Assembly (NCBI RefSeq): GCF_003751805.1
Contig: NZ_RKHQ01000002.1
Span: forward strand, 682,001-746,000
Direction: 5' to 3'
Length of the DNA: 64,000 nucleotides
Source: Salana multivorans
Lineage (GTDB): Bacteria; Actinomycetota; Actinomycetes; Actinomycetales; Beutenbergiaceae
A program made the position numbers and the translations under genes. Shown here piece after piece: positions 11,475 through 19,883 of the stretch (its first letter is position 1; every line of letters begins with the position of its first letter). Under the pieces are notes generated by a model that searched no databases, was not told where the DNA came from, and saw nothing but the letters and a program-made list of their open reading frames with translations.

Positions 11475-13022
11475 TCACGCCGTCGCCGCGGGCAGCGCCC
11501 AGCCGGGTGCGACGCCGTGTCGCAGCAGCTCCGCGACCAGCCCGGCGAGACGCTGCCCAGGGTCCAGCCGGACCGCCTCGCGCGCCGCCAGCGCCGCCGC
11601 GGCGCCGTCGCCGCGCCACCAGTGGAGCCAGGCGAGGATCGCGCACAGGTCGGCTCGGACGGACGGCTTCGCGAACGAGGCAGCCGCCTCGACGACCCCG
11701 ACGGCGTGCCGCAGCAGCCCCGGGTCCGGGGCCGTGACGCCCGGCTCGAGCAGCCGGGAGAACGCCGCCCAGCCGCCCGGCGCGTCCGGCAACGGGTCCG
11801 AGCACGGAACGGCGGGACCGGGGCACCCGGCGGTGCCAACGCCGTCTTGGGCGCTGCCCGCGGCACCCCGACCGCGCTCCGCGATGTCCCCGCCGGGTGG
11901 CACGCCGGCCGCGGTGAGCTCCGTCCTGCCCTCGGCACCCTCGGCACCCTCGATGCGCTCCACGGCGTCGCCGCCGGGTCCGGAGCGACCCGCGGCATGC
12001 TCCACGCCGTCCTCACCGGCCCGGGCGCTGCCGGGTGGCGCGCCGGCCACGGTGGGCTCCACGCAGGACCCGGCTCCCTCAGCGAGCCTCCGAGGGGCGC
12101 GCTCCGCGCCGCCCGTGCCAGGGGCGCACTCCACGCCGGCGGTCGGGTCGGTCCACTCGCCCGGCGCCGCCCGCGCGATCGCGAGCAGCACCGCATCGCG
12201 CAGCCGGGGCGCGGCGAGGAGAGCCGCCAGCCGGCCGAGAACGCTCGGCCGGGACGTCGCGGACCCCAGCGTCTCGACCGCCTCCGCCACGAGCGCGGCG
12301 ATCGGCCGGCCGCCGTCCATTCCGTCCCCGACCCGCAGCCTCGCCCGGCCGAACGCGGACCCGAACGAGCGTCGCCCCGGTCCGCTGGTGCTGCGCGCCG
12401 GAGCGAGCGCCTCCCGGCTCGGCCGCGGCGACGAGCCGCGCAGGGTGAGCTCGGCGGCGACGCGGGTGTCCGTCAGCTCGCGCAAGTCACGTCCGCGCGC
12501 CGGGCAGCACTCCTCGTCGTTGCAGTCGAACGCGCCGTACCCGGTGCTCGTCACCAGCCACACCTCGCGGACCGCGGGCAGGTCGGGCGTCGTCGTCACC
12601 GCTCCGACGGCGGCGCGGACACGGGGATCACACCGCGCCCGCGCCACGGTCCCCGGCGCGTACACGACGCAGAACACCTGCGTGCCGCCGTCGGCGCGGA
12701 CGTGCGAGGCGAGCGCCGCGAGGAGGTCGCCCGCCCGTGGCGACGCGAGGGGCTCGAGGTCGCACCGCATCGTGAGCCCGAGCCGACCCCGCGGCGGTCT
12801 CAGGGAGATGAGGACGACCGAGCTCTCAGGGTGGAAGCCGAGCGCGTGCGGGACGTACGACAGCACCTCCTCGACACCGGTGGCCCGCAGGACGGGCTCG
12901 GCGTCCAGGACGGGGACCCCGTCCGCGACCGCGTCTCCCGGCGGCGCGCCGGCGAGGCCCGCATCGTCCGGCGCGCGGCTCCCCCGCGCTGCGCTGTCCC
13001 GGGTCGTGGCGGCTCGGCTCAT
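11475..13022 (-). CDS. DUF4192 domain protein with expanded low-complexity linker
   Basis: The 515-residue protein carries the actinobacterial DUF4192 signature: VLSYVPHALGFHPESSVVLI near residue 55 and YGAFDCNDEECCPARG near residue 160, a cysteine-rich stretch that could bind metal. Residues about 290-400 are a Gly/Ala/Pro/Glu-rich linker made of degenerate repeats, followed by a helical C-terminal region (AFSRLLEPG, ILAWLHWWRGDGAAA) that is part of the family. Function is unknown. Start: ATG 13022 with AGGGAG about 6 nt upstream; an open frame extends to 13112 without a ribosome site. It is divergent from the prenyl synthase gene. Confidence 0.8.
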   Translation of the reverse strand: MSRAATTRDSAARGSRAPDDAGLAGAPPGDAVADGVPVLDAEPVLRATGVEEVLSYVPHALGFHPESSVVLISLRPPRGRLGLTMRCDLEPLASPRAGDLLAALASHVRADGGTQVFCVVYAPGTVARARCDPRVRAAVGAVTTTPDLPAVREVWLVTSTGYGAFDCNDEECCPARGRDLRELTDTRVAAELTLRGSSPRPSREALAPARSTSGPGRRSFGSAFGRARLRVGDGMDGGRPIAALVAEAVETLGSATSRPSVLGRLAALLAAPRLRDAVLLAIARAAPGEWTDPTAGVECAPGTGGAERAPRRLAEGAGSCVEPTVAGAPPGSARAGEDGVEHAAGRSGPGGDAVERIEGAEGAEGRTELTAAGVPPGGDIAERGRGAAGSAQDGVGTAGCPGPAVPCSDPLPDAPGGWAAFSRLLEPGVTAPDPGLLRHAVGVVEAAASFAKPSVRADLCAILAWLHWWRGDGAAAALAAREAVRLDPGQRLAGLVAELLRHGVAPGWALPAATA

Positions 13023-13302
13023 CGTGGCTCCCTGCGTGCGGTCTCGGCGGGGCCGGGGCGTCGTCGACGTCCCGGGTTCCCGGGGCCGGGTCGGACCCGG
13101 TGTCGAGTCCATCTCGCCAGGTCGGACCGCCCGCGTCCACGGGGGTGTCGACGGGCGCCCGGTGTTCGACGTCGCGGCCGGATGTGGACAGCGATCACCC
13201 GCCCGATCCCGACAGTCGTCGGCCGGGCACGGTCGCGCACGTCCTCCACCGCCTCGGCGCCCGCAAGTCCCCGTCCCCGACCGACCGCCGGACCCGTCGA
13301 AC

Positions 13303-13308
13303 TAGGGT
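13303..13308 (+). promoter_or_regulatory. -10 element of leaderless prenyl synthase transcript
   Basis: TAGGGT ends 6 nt before ATG 13315. The 13023-13302 stretch upstream holds the divergent start of the DUF4192 gene and a single DnaA-box-like 9-mer (13183-13191). Confidence 0.55.
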
Positions 13309-13314
13309 GAGAGC

Positions 13315-14388
13315 ATGCCGCAGCACTCCCCCGTCAGCGCGCTCGACCGCGACCTCGACGACGCGATCGACCGGGCCGTCGACGGGATCTCGGCCCACGT
13401 CGGACGCGCGGGACGAGAGGCGGCACCGCTGCTGGAGGGCGCCCGACGGGCCGTCCGCGGCGGCAAGCGGCTGCGCGCGCGGCTGTGCCTCGCGGCCACC
13501 GCCGCGTGCGGGGGCGAGCCGAACGTTGACGTCGCCGCGGCCCTCGAGCTGTTCCAGGCGGCGGCGCTCGTCCACGACGACCTCATGGACGCCGCCGACA
13601 CGCGCCGCGGCGAGCCGTCAGCTCACCGCTGGTTCGCCGATCGGGGACCGGGCACCGCGACCGACCCCGCCCTGCGGGAACGGCTCGGCGAGGGCGGCGC
13701 CATCCTCCTCGGCGACCTCCTGCTCGCCTGGAGCGCGACGACTCTCACGAGCGCGACGGCCGCGCTGCCGCTCGAGCGTCGGCTCCGGCTCGTCGACCTG
13801 TTCGGGGCCATGTCATCGGAGGTCGCCTTCGGCCAGTACCTCGACCTGCTCGCCACGCTCGCGCCGTGGGGCGACGAGGAGGCCCTGGACCGCGCCTGGC
13901 GCGTCATCGAGTCGAAGACCGCCCGCTACAGCGTCGAGCTCCCGCTCGTCATCGGGGCGCGGATCGCGGGCGCCGATGACGTCGTCGTCGACTGGCTGGC
14001 CCGCCTCGGGCACGAGGTCGGCGTCGCCTTCCAGCTCCGGGACGACGTCCTCGGGGTGCTGGGCGAGCCCGAGGTCACCGGCAAGCCCTCGGGCGACGAC
14101 ATCCGGGAGGGCAAGCGCACGGTCCTGCTGGAGCTGGCCTACGGCGACGCGACCCCGGACCAGCGCGTGACGCTCGAACGGTGCGTCGGCCGCGGCGACG
14201 TCACGGCCGACGAGGTCGAGGCCGTCCGGTCGATCCTGCGCGACTCCGGCGCCCTCGCCCGCGTCGAGCTGCTCATCACCGAGCACGCGGACCGGGCCGA
14301 GGAGCTGCTCGCGGACGCGCCGACCGGCGTCGGCGACACCGCCGAGCTGCGCGAGCTCGTCGCGGCCGCCCTCGACCGCGCCTCCTGA
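13315..14388 (+). CDS. idsA: Polyprenyl (geranylgeranyl-type) diphosphate synthase
   Basis: The 357-residue trans-prenyltransferase condenses isopentenyl diphosphate with allylic diphosphates to make isoprenoid precursors. The first aspartate-rich motif is in ALVHDDLMDAADTRRG and the second in FQLRDDVLGVLGEPEVTGK; GGKRLRARLCL carries the IPP-binding residues and KTARYSVELPL is also typical. Chain length cannot be read with certainty; membership of the IdsA/GGPP group is inferred. Its position before the Rv2175c-like and PknL genes matches idsA2 (Rv2173) of M. tuberculosis. A GC hairpin follows the stop. Confidence 0.88.
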   Translation: MPQHSPVSALDRDLDDAIDRAVDGISAHVGRAGREAAPLLEGARRAVRGGKRLRARLCLAATAACGGEPNVDVAAALELFQAAALVHDDLMDAADTRRGEPSAHRWFADRGPGTATDPALRERLGEGGAILLGDLLLAWSATTLTSATAALPLERRLRLVDLFGAMSSEVAFGQYLDLLATLAPWGDEEALDRAWRVIESKTARYSVELPLVIGARIAGADDVVVDWLARLGHEVGVAFQLRDDVLGVLGEPEVTGKPSGDDIREGKRTVLLELAYGDATPDQRVTLERCVGRGDVTADEVEAVRSILRDSGALARVELLITEHADRAEELLADAPTGVGDTAELRELVAAALDRAS

Positions 14389-14400
14389 TCCCAGCACCGA

Positions 14401-14422
14401 GCGGCCGAGGCCGCTCGGCCGC
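14401..14422 (+). terminator. Possible terminator after prenyl synthase gene
   Basis: Arms GCGGCCGAG (14401-14409) and CTCGGCCGC (14414-14422) with a 4-nt loop lie 13 nt after the stop codon. No U-tract follows. Confidence 0.5.
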
Positions 14423-14551
14423 GCGCACGGAGCGGCTCACCGCCCGTCGCAGGCGTCACCGATCGGCCCTCGGCCACCGTGAACCGCCGGCGGACGCGTC
14501 AGCAGCCGCCGTCACCGGCCGACCGTGCGAGGACCGGCCACCCGCGACGCG

Positions 14552-14926
14552 TCAGTAGTCGATCGCCTGCGCGGCGCGGCGCACGGTCGTCACGCGCCCG
14601 TCGCGCAGCGCCTGGATCGGTGTCGCCCCGAGCTGGTCGTTCTCGGTGAACAGCCAGCGCAGCGACTCCAGCTCGTCGTACCCGGCGTCGCCGAGCATCG
14701 TCAGCGTCCCGCGCAGCGACGTCAGGATCTCCTCGCCGTCGCCGTCGGCCACGAGGAAGGCCTCGGGCACCGCCATGGCCGCGTTGGGCCCGGTCCGGAA
14801 GGCCAGGAGCTTGCGATCGTGGATGAGCGCTCGGACCTGCTTGTCCGGTATCCCGATCCTGCTCGCCACGTCCGGCACGTACACCCACTCCGAGACGAGC
14901 GTCTCCCACTCACGATCCTGTTCCAC
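14552..14926 (-). CDS. Rv2175c-like DNA-binding protein, probable PknL substrate
   Basis: The 124-residue protein has an N-terminal winged-helix region (EWVYVPDVASRIGIPDKQVRALIHDRKL) and the C-terminal Rv2175c domain (SLRWLFTENDQLGATPIQALR). In M. tuberculosis Rv2175c binds DNA and is phosphorylated by PknL, encoded next to it; the pknL homologue here starts 107 bp away on the other strand. Start GTG 14926 is chosen because TAGCAT lies 7 nt upstream. The N-terminal threonine region phosphorylated in Rv2175c is not obvious in this start choice, so a shared phosphorylation site is not shown. Confidence 0.85.
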   Translation of the reverse strand: MEQDREWETLVSEWVYVPDVASRIGIPDKQVRALIHDRKLLAFRTGPNAAMAVPEAFLVADGDGEEILTSLRGTLTMLGDAGYDELESLRWLFTENDQLGATPIQALRDGRVTTVRRAAQAIDY

Positions 14927-14933
14927 ACGGCCG

Positions 14934-14939
14934 ATGCTA
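14934..14939 (-). promoter_or_regulatory. -10 element of leaderless Rv2175c-like transcript
   Basis: TAGCAT on the minus strand ends 7 nt before GTG 14926. It faces the pknL promoter at 15020-15025, so the pair shares an 80-bp control region. Confidence 0.5.
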
Positions 14940-15019
14940 GCGAACGCCCGCCGACCGGTCGGCGCCACGCACGACGCCCCGCCACGGCGCGGTTCCCGCG
15001 TTCCGGCGCGGTTCACGGG

Positions 15020-15025
15020 TAACCT
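15020..15025 (+). promoter_or_regulatory. -10 element of leaderless pknL transcript
   Basis: TAACCT ends 7 nt before ATG 15033. Confidence 0.5.
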
Positions 15026-15032
15026 CGCGGCG

Positions 15033-17060
15033 ATGGGTGCACTCACGACGGACCCGCTGCTGGGCAGCACGGTCGACGGACGTTACGACGTCGTGCGCCG
15101 AATCGCCCGCGGCGGCATGGCCACCGTCTACCTGGCCCACGACCGACGGCTCGAGCGCTACGTCGCGCTCAAGGTCATGCACCCGCACCTGGCCGAGGGG
15201 ACCGACGTCATCGCCCGCTTCCGGCGCGAGGCCCGCGCGGCCGCCCGGCTGGCACACCCGGGCATCGTCGCGGTGCTCGACCAGGGCGTCGACGGCGAGC
15301 TCAGCTACCTCACGATGGAGTACGTCCGCGGCCGCACGCTCCGCACCGAGATCGCAGGGAACGGCGCGCTCAGCCTCGGCCGCTCGCTCGCGATCACCGA
15401 GGGCGTGCTCGACGCGCTCGCAGCCGCGCACCGCGCCGGGCTCGTCCACCGCGACATCAAGCCCGAGAACGTGCTCGTCAGCCCCGAGGGTGCCGTCAAG
15501 GTCGGCGACTTCGGCCTGGCTCGCGCCGTCACCGAGGCGACGGCGGCGAGCACGGGGACGCTGCTCGGGACGGTGGCCTACCTCTCCCCCGAGATCGTCT
15601 CGAGCGGCCAGGCCGATGCCCGTGCCGACGTCTACGCCGTCGGGATCATGCTCTTCGAGATGCTCACCGGCTCGCCGCCGTTCGAGGGCGAGACGCCGAT
15701 CCAGATCGCCTACCGGCACGTCCACGAGGACGTGCCGGCGCCGAGCGAGTCGGTGCCGTGGCTGCCGGTCGACGTCGACGACCTGGTCGCCGAGCTGACC
15801 GCGCGCGACGTCACCCAGCGCCCCGAGGACGCCGCCGAGGCGCTCGCCCTTGTCCGTCGCCTGCGCCGCGGTCTCGACCAGCGGGCGCTCACGCTCCGGG
15901 CGCAGGTCGAGGGCCGGCCCGAGCTGCTCGTCCCGATCCCGGACGACGTACCGACCCCGGCCGAGCGGCACAGCGCCACCATGCCGGTCGGCGGCGTCAC
16001 CGAGGAGCTCGACGCCGACCGCACCCAGGCGCTCGACCGCGGACCCGGCACGGGGACGATCGCCCTGCCGATCGGGGCCGTCGCGGTGCCGGACGCGCCC
16101 TCGTCCTCCCCGGCGGCTCCCCGCCGGCGGCGACGAGGCGGCCGCGCCCTCGTCATCACGCTCCTCGTCCTGCTCATCGCCGGCGGGGCCGGCGCCGGCT
16201 GGTGGTTCTTGTTCGGGCCGGGCGCGCGCGTCCTCGTCCCCGAGGTGGCCGGCACGTCGGCCTCCGACGCGACGGTCGAGCTCGAGGACCTCGGCCTCGT
16301 CGTGCACCGGGACGAGCGGTACGACGACGACGTGGCGGCCGGCCTCGTCATCTCCACCGATCCGGAGCCGGGCACGAGCCTCGCCCGCGGCGAGAGCATC
16401 GAGCTGGCCGTCTCGCTCGGCATCGAGCACTTCACGCTCGACGACGTCGCCGAGATGCCGCAGGAGGCGGCCGTGACGGCGGTCACCGAGGCCGGGTTCG
16501 CCACGCCGGACGTCGTCGAGGAGCCCCACCGCACCCTGGCGGCGGGCCTGGTCATCCGCTCCGACCCGGGTCCGGGCGAGTACCCGCACGACCAGGCGAT
16601 CACGCTCACGGTCTCCAGCGGTCCGGAGCTCAAGGAGATCGACCAGGACTACGTCGGCTGGGACGTCGCGACGGCCACGACGTCGCTCGCGAAGATCCTC
16701 GACATCGACGAGGCCGCGATCTCCCAGACCGAGGAGTTCAGCGACGACATCGCCGCCGGTCAGGTCATCTCCGTCGCCATCGGCGCCAACGGCGACGTCC
16801 CGCAGCCGTACGAGCCGGGGGCGACCTTCCCCCAGGGCTCCAACGTCATCCTGGTCGTCTCGAAGGGCCCCGACATGGTCGAGGTGCCGAACGTCGAGGG
16901 GAAGTCGCTCTCGGCGGCGACCGAGCAGCTGGAGGAGCTGGGCTTCGTCGTCGACACCAAGCAGTCCTGGGGACTGGGGCTGGGTCAGGTCGTCGACCAG
17001 AAGCCCGGGGCCGGTGAGAGCGTCAAGCGCGGCTCGACGATCCTCCTCACCTTCGTCTGA
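15033..17060 (+). CDS. pknL: Ser/Thr protein kinase PknL-type with four PASTA-like repeats
   Basis: The 675-residue membrane kinase has an intact catalytic domain (residues about 15-275): glycine loop ARGGMATVY, lysine in YVALKVMHP (near 46), HRDIKPENVLV (near 139), DFGLA (near 158) and GTVAYLSPE. A juxtamembrane linker leads to one transmembrane segment (about 369-390, after RRRRRGG). The outer part has four PASTA-like repeats of about 65 residues, the first and last clear (VLVPEVAGTSASDA; VEVPNVEGKSLSAATEQL), the middle two divergent. M. tuberculosis PknL lacks PASTA repeats, so this form may sense muropeptides or lipid II. Divergent from its likely substrate gene. Confidence 0.92.
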   Translation: MGALTTDPLLGSTVDGRYDVVRRIARGGMATVYLAHDRRLERYVALKVMHPHLAEGTDVIARFRREARAAARLAHPGIVAVLDQGVDGELSYLTMEYVRGRTLRTEIAGNGALSLGRSLAITEGVLDALAAAHRAGLVHRDIKPENVLVSPEGAVKVGDFGLARAVTEATAASTGTLLGTVAYLSPEIVSSGQADARADVYAVGIMLFEMLTGSPPFEGETPIQIAYRHVHEDVPAPSESVPWLPVDVDDLVAELTARDVTQRPEDAAEALALVRRLRRGLDQRALTLRAQVEGRPELLVPIPDDVPTPAERHSATMPVGGVTEELDADRTQALDRGPGTGTIALPIGAVAVPDAPSSSPAAPRRRRRGGRALVITLLVLLIAGGAGAGWWFLFGPGARVLVPEVAGTSASDATVELEDLGLVVHRDERYDDDVAAGLVISTDPEPGTSLARGESIELAVSLGIEHFTLDDVAEMPQEAAVTAVTEAGFATPDVVEEPHRTLAAGLVIRSDPGPGEYPHDQAITLTVSSGPELKEIDQDYVGWDVATATTSLAKILDIDEAAISQTEEFSDDIAAGQVISVAIGANGDVPQPYEPGATFPQGSNVILVVSKGPDMVEVPNVEGKSLSAATEQLEELGFVVDTKQSWGLGLGQVVDQKPGAGESVKRGSTILLTFV

Positions 17061-17109
17061 GGACGCCCGCCCGCCGAGCGATCGGTGAGCGACCGCCGAG
17101 CGGCCGGAG

Positions 17110-18471
17110 TCAGCGCGCGGTGCGCTCCCGCAGCATCTCGGCCACGAGGAACGCCATCTCGAGCGACTGCGCGTGGTTGAGCCGCGGGTCGACCAGCGTC
17201 TCGTAGCGCTGCTCCAGCCCGAGGTCGTCGATCTCCTCCGCCCCGCCGAGCACCTCGGTGACGTCGTCACCCGTGAGCTCGACGTGGACGCCGCCCGGGA
17301 TGGTGCCGAGGGCGTTGTGCACCTCGAAGAAGCCCCGGACCTCGTCGATGACGTCGGCGAACCGGCGGGTCTTGTACCCGTTCGACGAGGTGATCGTGTT
17401 CCCGTGCATCGGGTCGGACACCCACAGGACGGGCCGACCGTCCGCGGCCACGCGCTCGACGATCGCCGGGAGCGCGTCCCGGATCCTGCCTGCGCCCATC
17501 CGCGTGATGAACGTGAGCCGCCCCGGCGTCCCGTCGGGGTTGAGCGCGTCCATGAGACGCACGGCGTCGTCCGGCGAGGTCGTCGGCCCGAGCTTCACGC
17601 CGATCGGGTTGTGCACGCGGGAGAAGAAGTCGACGTGCGCGCCGGTCAGGTCGCGGGTGCGCTCGCCGATCCACAGGAAGTGCGCCGAGCAGGTGTACGG
17701 AAGGCCGGTCCGCGAGTCGATCCGCGTGAGGGGGCGCTCGTAGTCGAGCAGGAGGCCCTCGTGCCCCGCGTAGAAGTCGACCGTGCGCAGCGCGTCGAAG
17801 TCGGCGCCCGCCGCGGCCATGAAGCGGATCGCGCGGTCGATCTCGGAGGCGACGCCCTCGTAGGTGCGGTAGGCCGGCGTGACCGTGAAGCCCTTGTTCC
17901 ACTCGTGCACGAGGCGCATGTCGGCGAACCCGCCCATGGTGAAGGCGCGCGTGAGGTTGAGGGTCGCCGCCGAGGTCTGGTACGCCTTGAGCAGCCGGCG
18001 CGGGTCGGGGATGCGCGCCTCGGGGGTGAACGCGTGGCCGTTGACGATGTCACCCCGGAATGCCGGGAGGGTGACGCCGTCCCGCGTCTCGTCGTCGCTC
18101 GAGCGCGGCTTGGCGTACTGGCCGGCGATCCGCCCCATCTTCACCACGGGCATCGACGCGCCGTAGGTGAGGACGATCGACATCTGCAGGATCGTCTTGA
18201 TCTTGTTCCGGATCCGCTCGGCGGTCGCCTCGGCGAACGTCTCGGCGCAGTCACCGCCCTGGAGCAGGAACGCCTCGCCCCGCTGCGCGAGCGCGATCTT
18301 CTCCCGCAGCGCGTCCGCCTCCCCCGCGAACACGAGCGGCGGCAGGGCCGAGAGCTCGGCCGTCACCTCGGCGAGCGCCGCGGAGTCGGGCCAGGTCGGC
18401 TGCTGCGCGGCGCGAAGCTCGCGGTAGGCATCGAGGCCGGCCAGGACGACGGGATCTGCGGGAACGCTCAC
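17110..18471 (-). CDS. aroG: 3-deoxy-7-phosphoheptulonate synthase, class II
   Basis: The 453-residue enzyme joins phosphoenolpyruvate and erythrose 4-phosphate in the first step of aromatic amino-acid synthesis. It is the plant-like class II type: LLQGGDCAETFAE, GRIAGQYAKPRS, LPAFRGDIVNGHAFT, MGGFADMRLVHEWN, the metal and substrate residues in SDPMHGNTI, and GGVHVELTGDDVTE. Start GTG 18471 (VSVPADPVV) has no Shine-Dalgarno, but TATCCT lies 8 nt upstream, fitting a leaderless mRNA. M. tuberculosis aroG (Rv2178c) has the same position after pknL. A convergent pknL end lies 49 bp downstream. Confidence 0.95.
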   Translation of the reverse strand: MSVPADPVVLAGLDAYRELRAAQQPTWPDSAALAEVTAELSALPPLVFAGEADALREKIALAQRGEAFLLQGGDCAETFAEATAERIRNKIKTILQMSIVLTYGASMPVVKMGRIAGQYAKPRSSDDETRDGVTLPAFRGDIVNGHAFTPEARIPDPRRLLKAYQTSAATLNLTRAFTMGGFADMRLVHEWNKGFTVTPAYRTYEGVASEIDRAIRFMAAAGADFDALRTVDFYAGHEGLLLDYERPLTRIDSRTGLPYTCSAHFLWIGERTRDLTGAHVDFFSRVHNPIGVKLGPTTSPDDAVRLMDALNPDGTPGRLTFITRMGAGRIRDALPAIVERVAADGRPVLWVSDPMHGNTITSSNGYKTRRFADVIDEVRGFFEVHNALGTIPGGVHVELTGDDVTEVLGGAEEIDDLGLEQRYETLVDPRLNHAQSLEMAFLVAEMLRERTAR

Positions 18472-18479
18472 GACCGACA

Positions 18480-18485
18480 AGGATA
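18480..18485 (-). promoter_or_regulatory. -10 element of leaderless aroG transcript
   Basis: TATCCT on the minus strand ends 8 nt before GTG 18471. Confidence 0.5.
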
Positions 18486-18534
18486 GGCGAGCCGCGCCCT
18501 CCCCCGCGCGCATGCACGACCCGTGGACGGCGAC

Positions 18535-18573
18535 GGGGCCGGGCGCGCACCGCGAGGGTGTGCGCCCGGCCCC
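18535..18573 (-). terminator. Terminator after pfp
   Basis: Arms 18535-18551 and 18557-18573 (17 nt, one G-T wobble, 5-nt loop) lie 20 nt beyond the pfp stop at 18593 and before the aroG promoter. Confidence 0.75.
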
Positions 18574-18592
18574 GCCACGACCGGCGTCGGCG

Positions 18593-19822
18593 TCAGTGGC
18601 CGGCGTTCTCCGCGGGCTTGAACGGCTGGCCGATCGACTCCAGCAGCTCGGCGAACCACGCCTGGTCGAGGTCGAACGGCTTGTGGCCGGCGATCCGCGG
18701 GAACTCGATCGCCCGCAGCTCGTCGCCCTGCTCCTCGTCGTTGCCGATGACGCCGGAGACGCCTGCGAGGGCGGAGTCGACCGCGAGGTCGACCATCTGC
18801 GCGATGAGCGCGAGGTCCTCCTCGTGCGCGGCCGCCGAGCGGGAGTAGTAGCCGCTCTTCTGGACCATGACCTTCTCGGCGCCGATGAGGTCGGCGAACC
18901 GCTTGGCGAACCAGGCGCCCGGGTTGATCGTGTCGAGCTTGACGTGACCGAACGGGTCGCGCTGGACCTCCTCGCCGCGCGCCTCCATCTCCGCGACGAT
19001 CTCCGGGACGCCGGCGCCCTCGGACAGGAAGATGTTGACGTTGCCGACGGAGTCCATGACGCCGCGCAGGCGCACGGCCTCACCCTCCAGGTCGAGCGCG
19101 AGCTCGGGCAGGAACACGGCGTGGACGTCCCACCGCTCCTTGACCAGACCGATGCTCGGGTTCCAGGCGGGCACCTGCTCGACCCACGCGTGGTAGCGGC
19201 GCGCGGCCTCGGCCGTGAGCCAGCCGCAGTTGCGCCCCATGACCTCGTGGACGATGAGCATGCGCGGGTTGGAGCGGTGCTCGCCGATGATGTTCTGCGC
19301 GAACCCGGAGGCCTCCTCGGCCGCCGTGAGCGCACCGAGCGACTGCCGGATCGGCACGATGTCGTTGTCGATCGTCTTGGGCAGGCCGACGACCGTGAGC
19401 CCGTAGCCGTGCTCCTCGAGGTACGCGGCGAGGTCGGCCGCCGTCGTGTTCGTGTCGTCGCCGCCGATCGTGTGCAGCACGTCGACGCCGTCGGCGCGCA
19501 GCTGCTCGGCCGCCTTCTCCAGCGGGTTCTCACCGTCGGCGACGAGACCGCGCTCGACGAGGTTCTTCGCGTTGGTCAGCTTGACGCGCGAGTTGCCGAT
19601 CGGGCTGCCGCCGAACTTCAGCAGCACCTCGGCGTTGTCCCGCGCCGCCTGGTCGACGACGATCTTCCGGCCGGTGAGCAGGCCGTGGTAGCCGTACTCG
19701 TAGGCGATGATCTCGATGTCGGGCGCGATCTCGGAGTAGCGCTTGATGAGGCCGCCGACCGCGGCGGAGAGGCAGGGGGCGAAGCCGCCCGCGGTGAGCA
19801 GCGCGACGCGCTTGACCGTCAT
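18593..19822 (-). CDS. pfp: Pyrophosphate--fructose 6-phosphate 1-phosphotransferase
   Basis: The 409-residue phosphofructokinase uses pyrophosphate rather than ATP, so the glycolytic step is reversible. HTIGGDDTNTTAADL carries GGDD in place of the ATP-type GGDGS, the mark of PPi dependence; PKTIDNDIVPI is the catalytic loop and HEVMGRNCGWL the substrate site. ATG 19822 has AAGGAAG about 6 nt upstream. It follows plsC on the same strand (61-nt gap). It lies inside an otherwise aroG-plsC gene order, so it looks like an insertion relative to mycobacteria. Confidence 0.92.
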   Translation of the reverse strand: MTVKRVALLTAGGFAPCLSAAVGGLIKRYSEIAPDIEIIAYEYGYHGLLTGRKIVVDQAARDNAEVLLKFGGSPIGNSRVKLTNAKNLVERGLVADGENPLEKAAEQLRADGVDVLHTIGGDDTNTTAADLAAYLEEHGYGLTVVGLPKTIDNDIVPIRQSLGALTAAEEASGFAQNIIGEHRSNPRMLIVHEVMGRNCGWLTAEAARRYHAWVEQVPAWNPSIGLVKERWDVHAVFLPELALDLEGEAVRLRGVMDSVGNVNIFLSEGAGVPEIVAEMEARGEEVQRDPFGHVKLDTINPGAWFAKRFADLIGAEKVMVQKSGYYSRSAAAHEEDLALIAQMVDLAVDSALAGVSGVIGNDEEQGDELRAIEFPRIAGHKPFDLDQAWFAELLESIGQPFKPAENAGH

Positions 19823-19883
19823 GTGTCTTCCTTCGTTTCCGTGGGAGCCCTCGGGGAGGGAGGCCGTGGGGATGGACTGGGTG

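Noticed and set aside
10081-11826. Long minus-strand frame across the sigA upstream gap, gcvH and usp
   Set aside because: It overlaps gcvH and usp in another frame and contains only low-complexity Arg/Ala sequence.
13183-13191. Single DnaA-box-like TGTGGACAG before idsA as sign of a replication origin
   Set aside because: One isolated box, no dnaA or dnaN nearby, and no AT-rich region.
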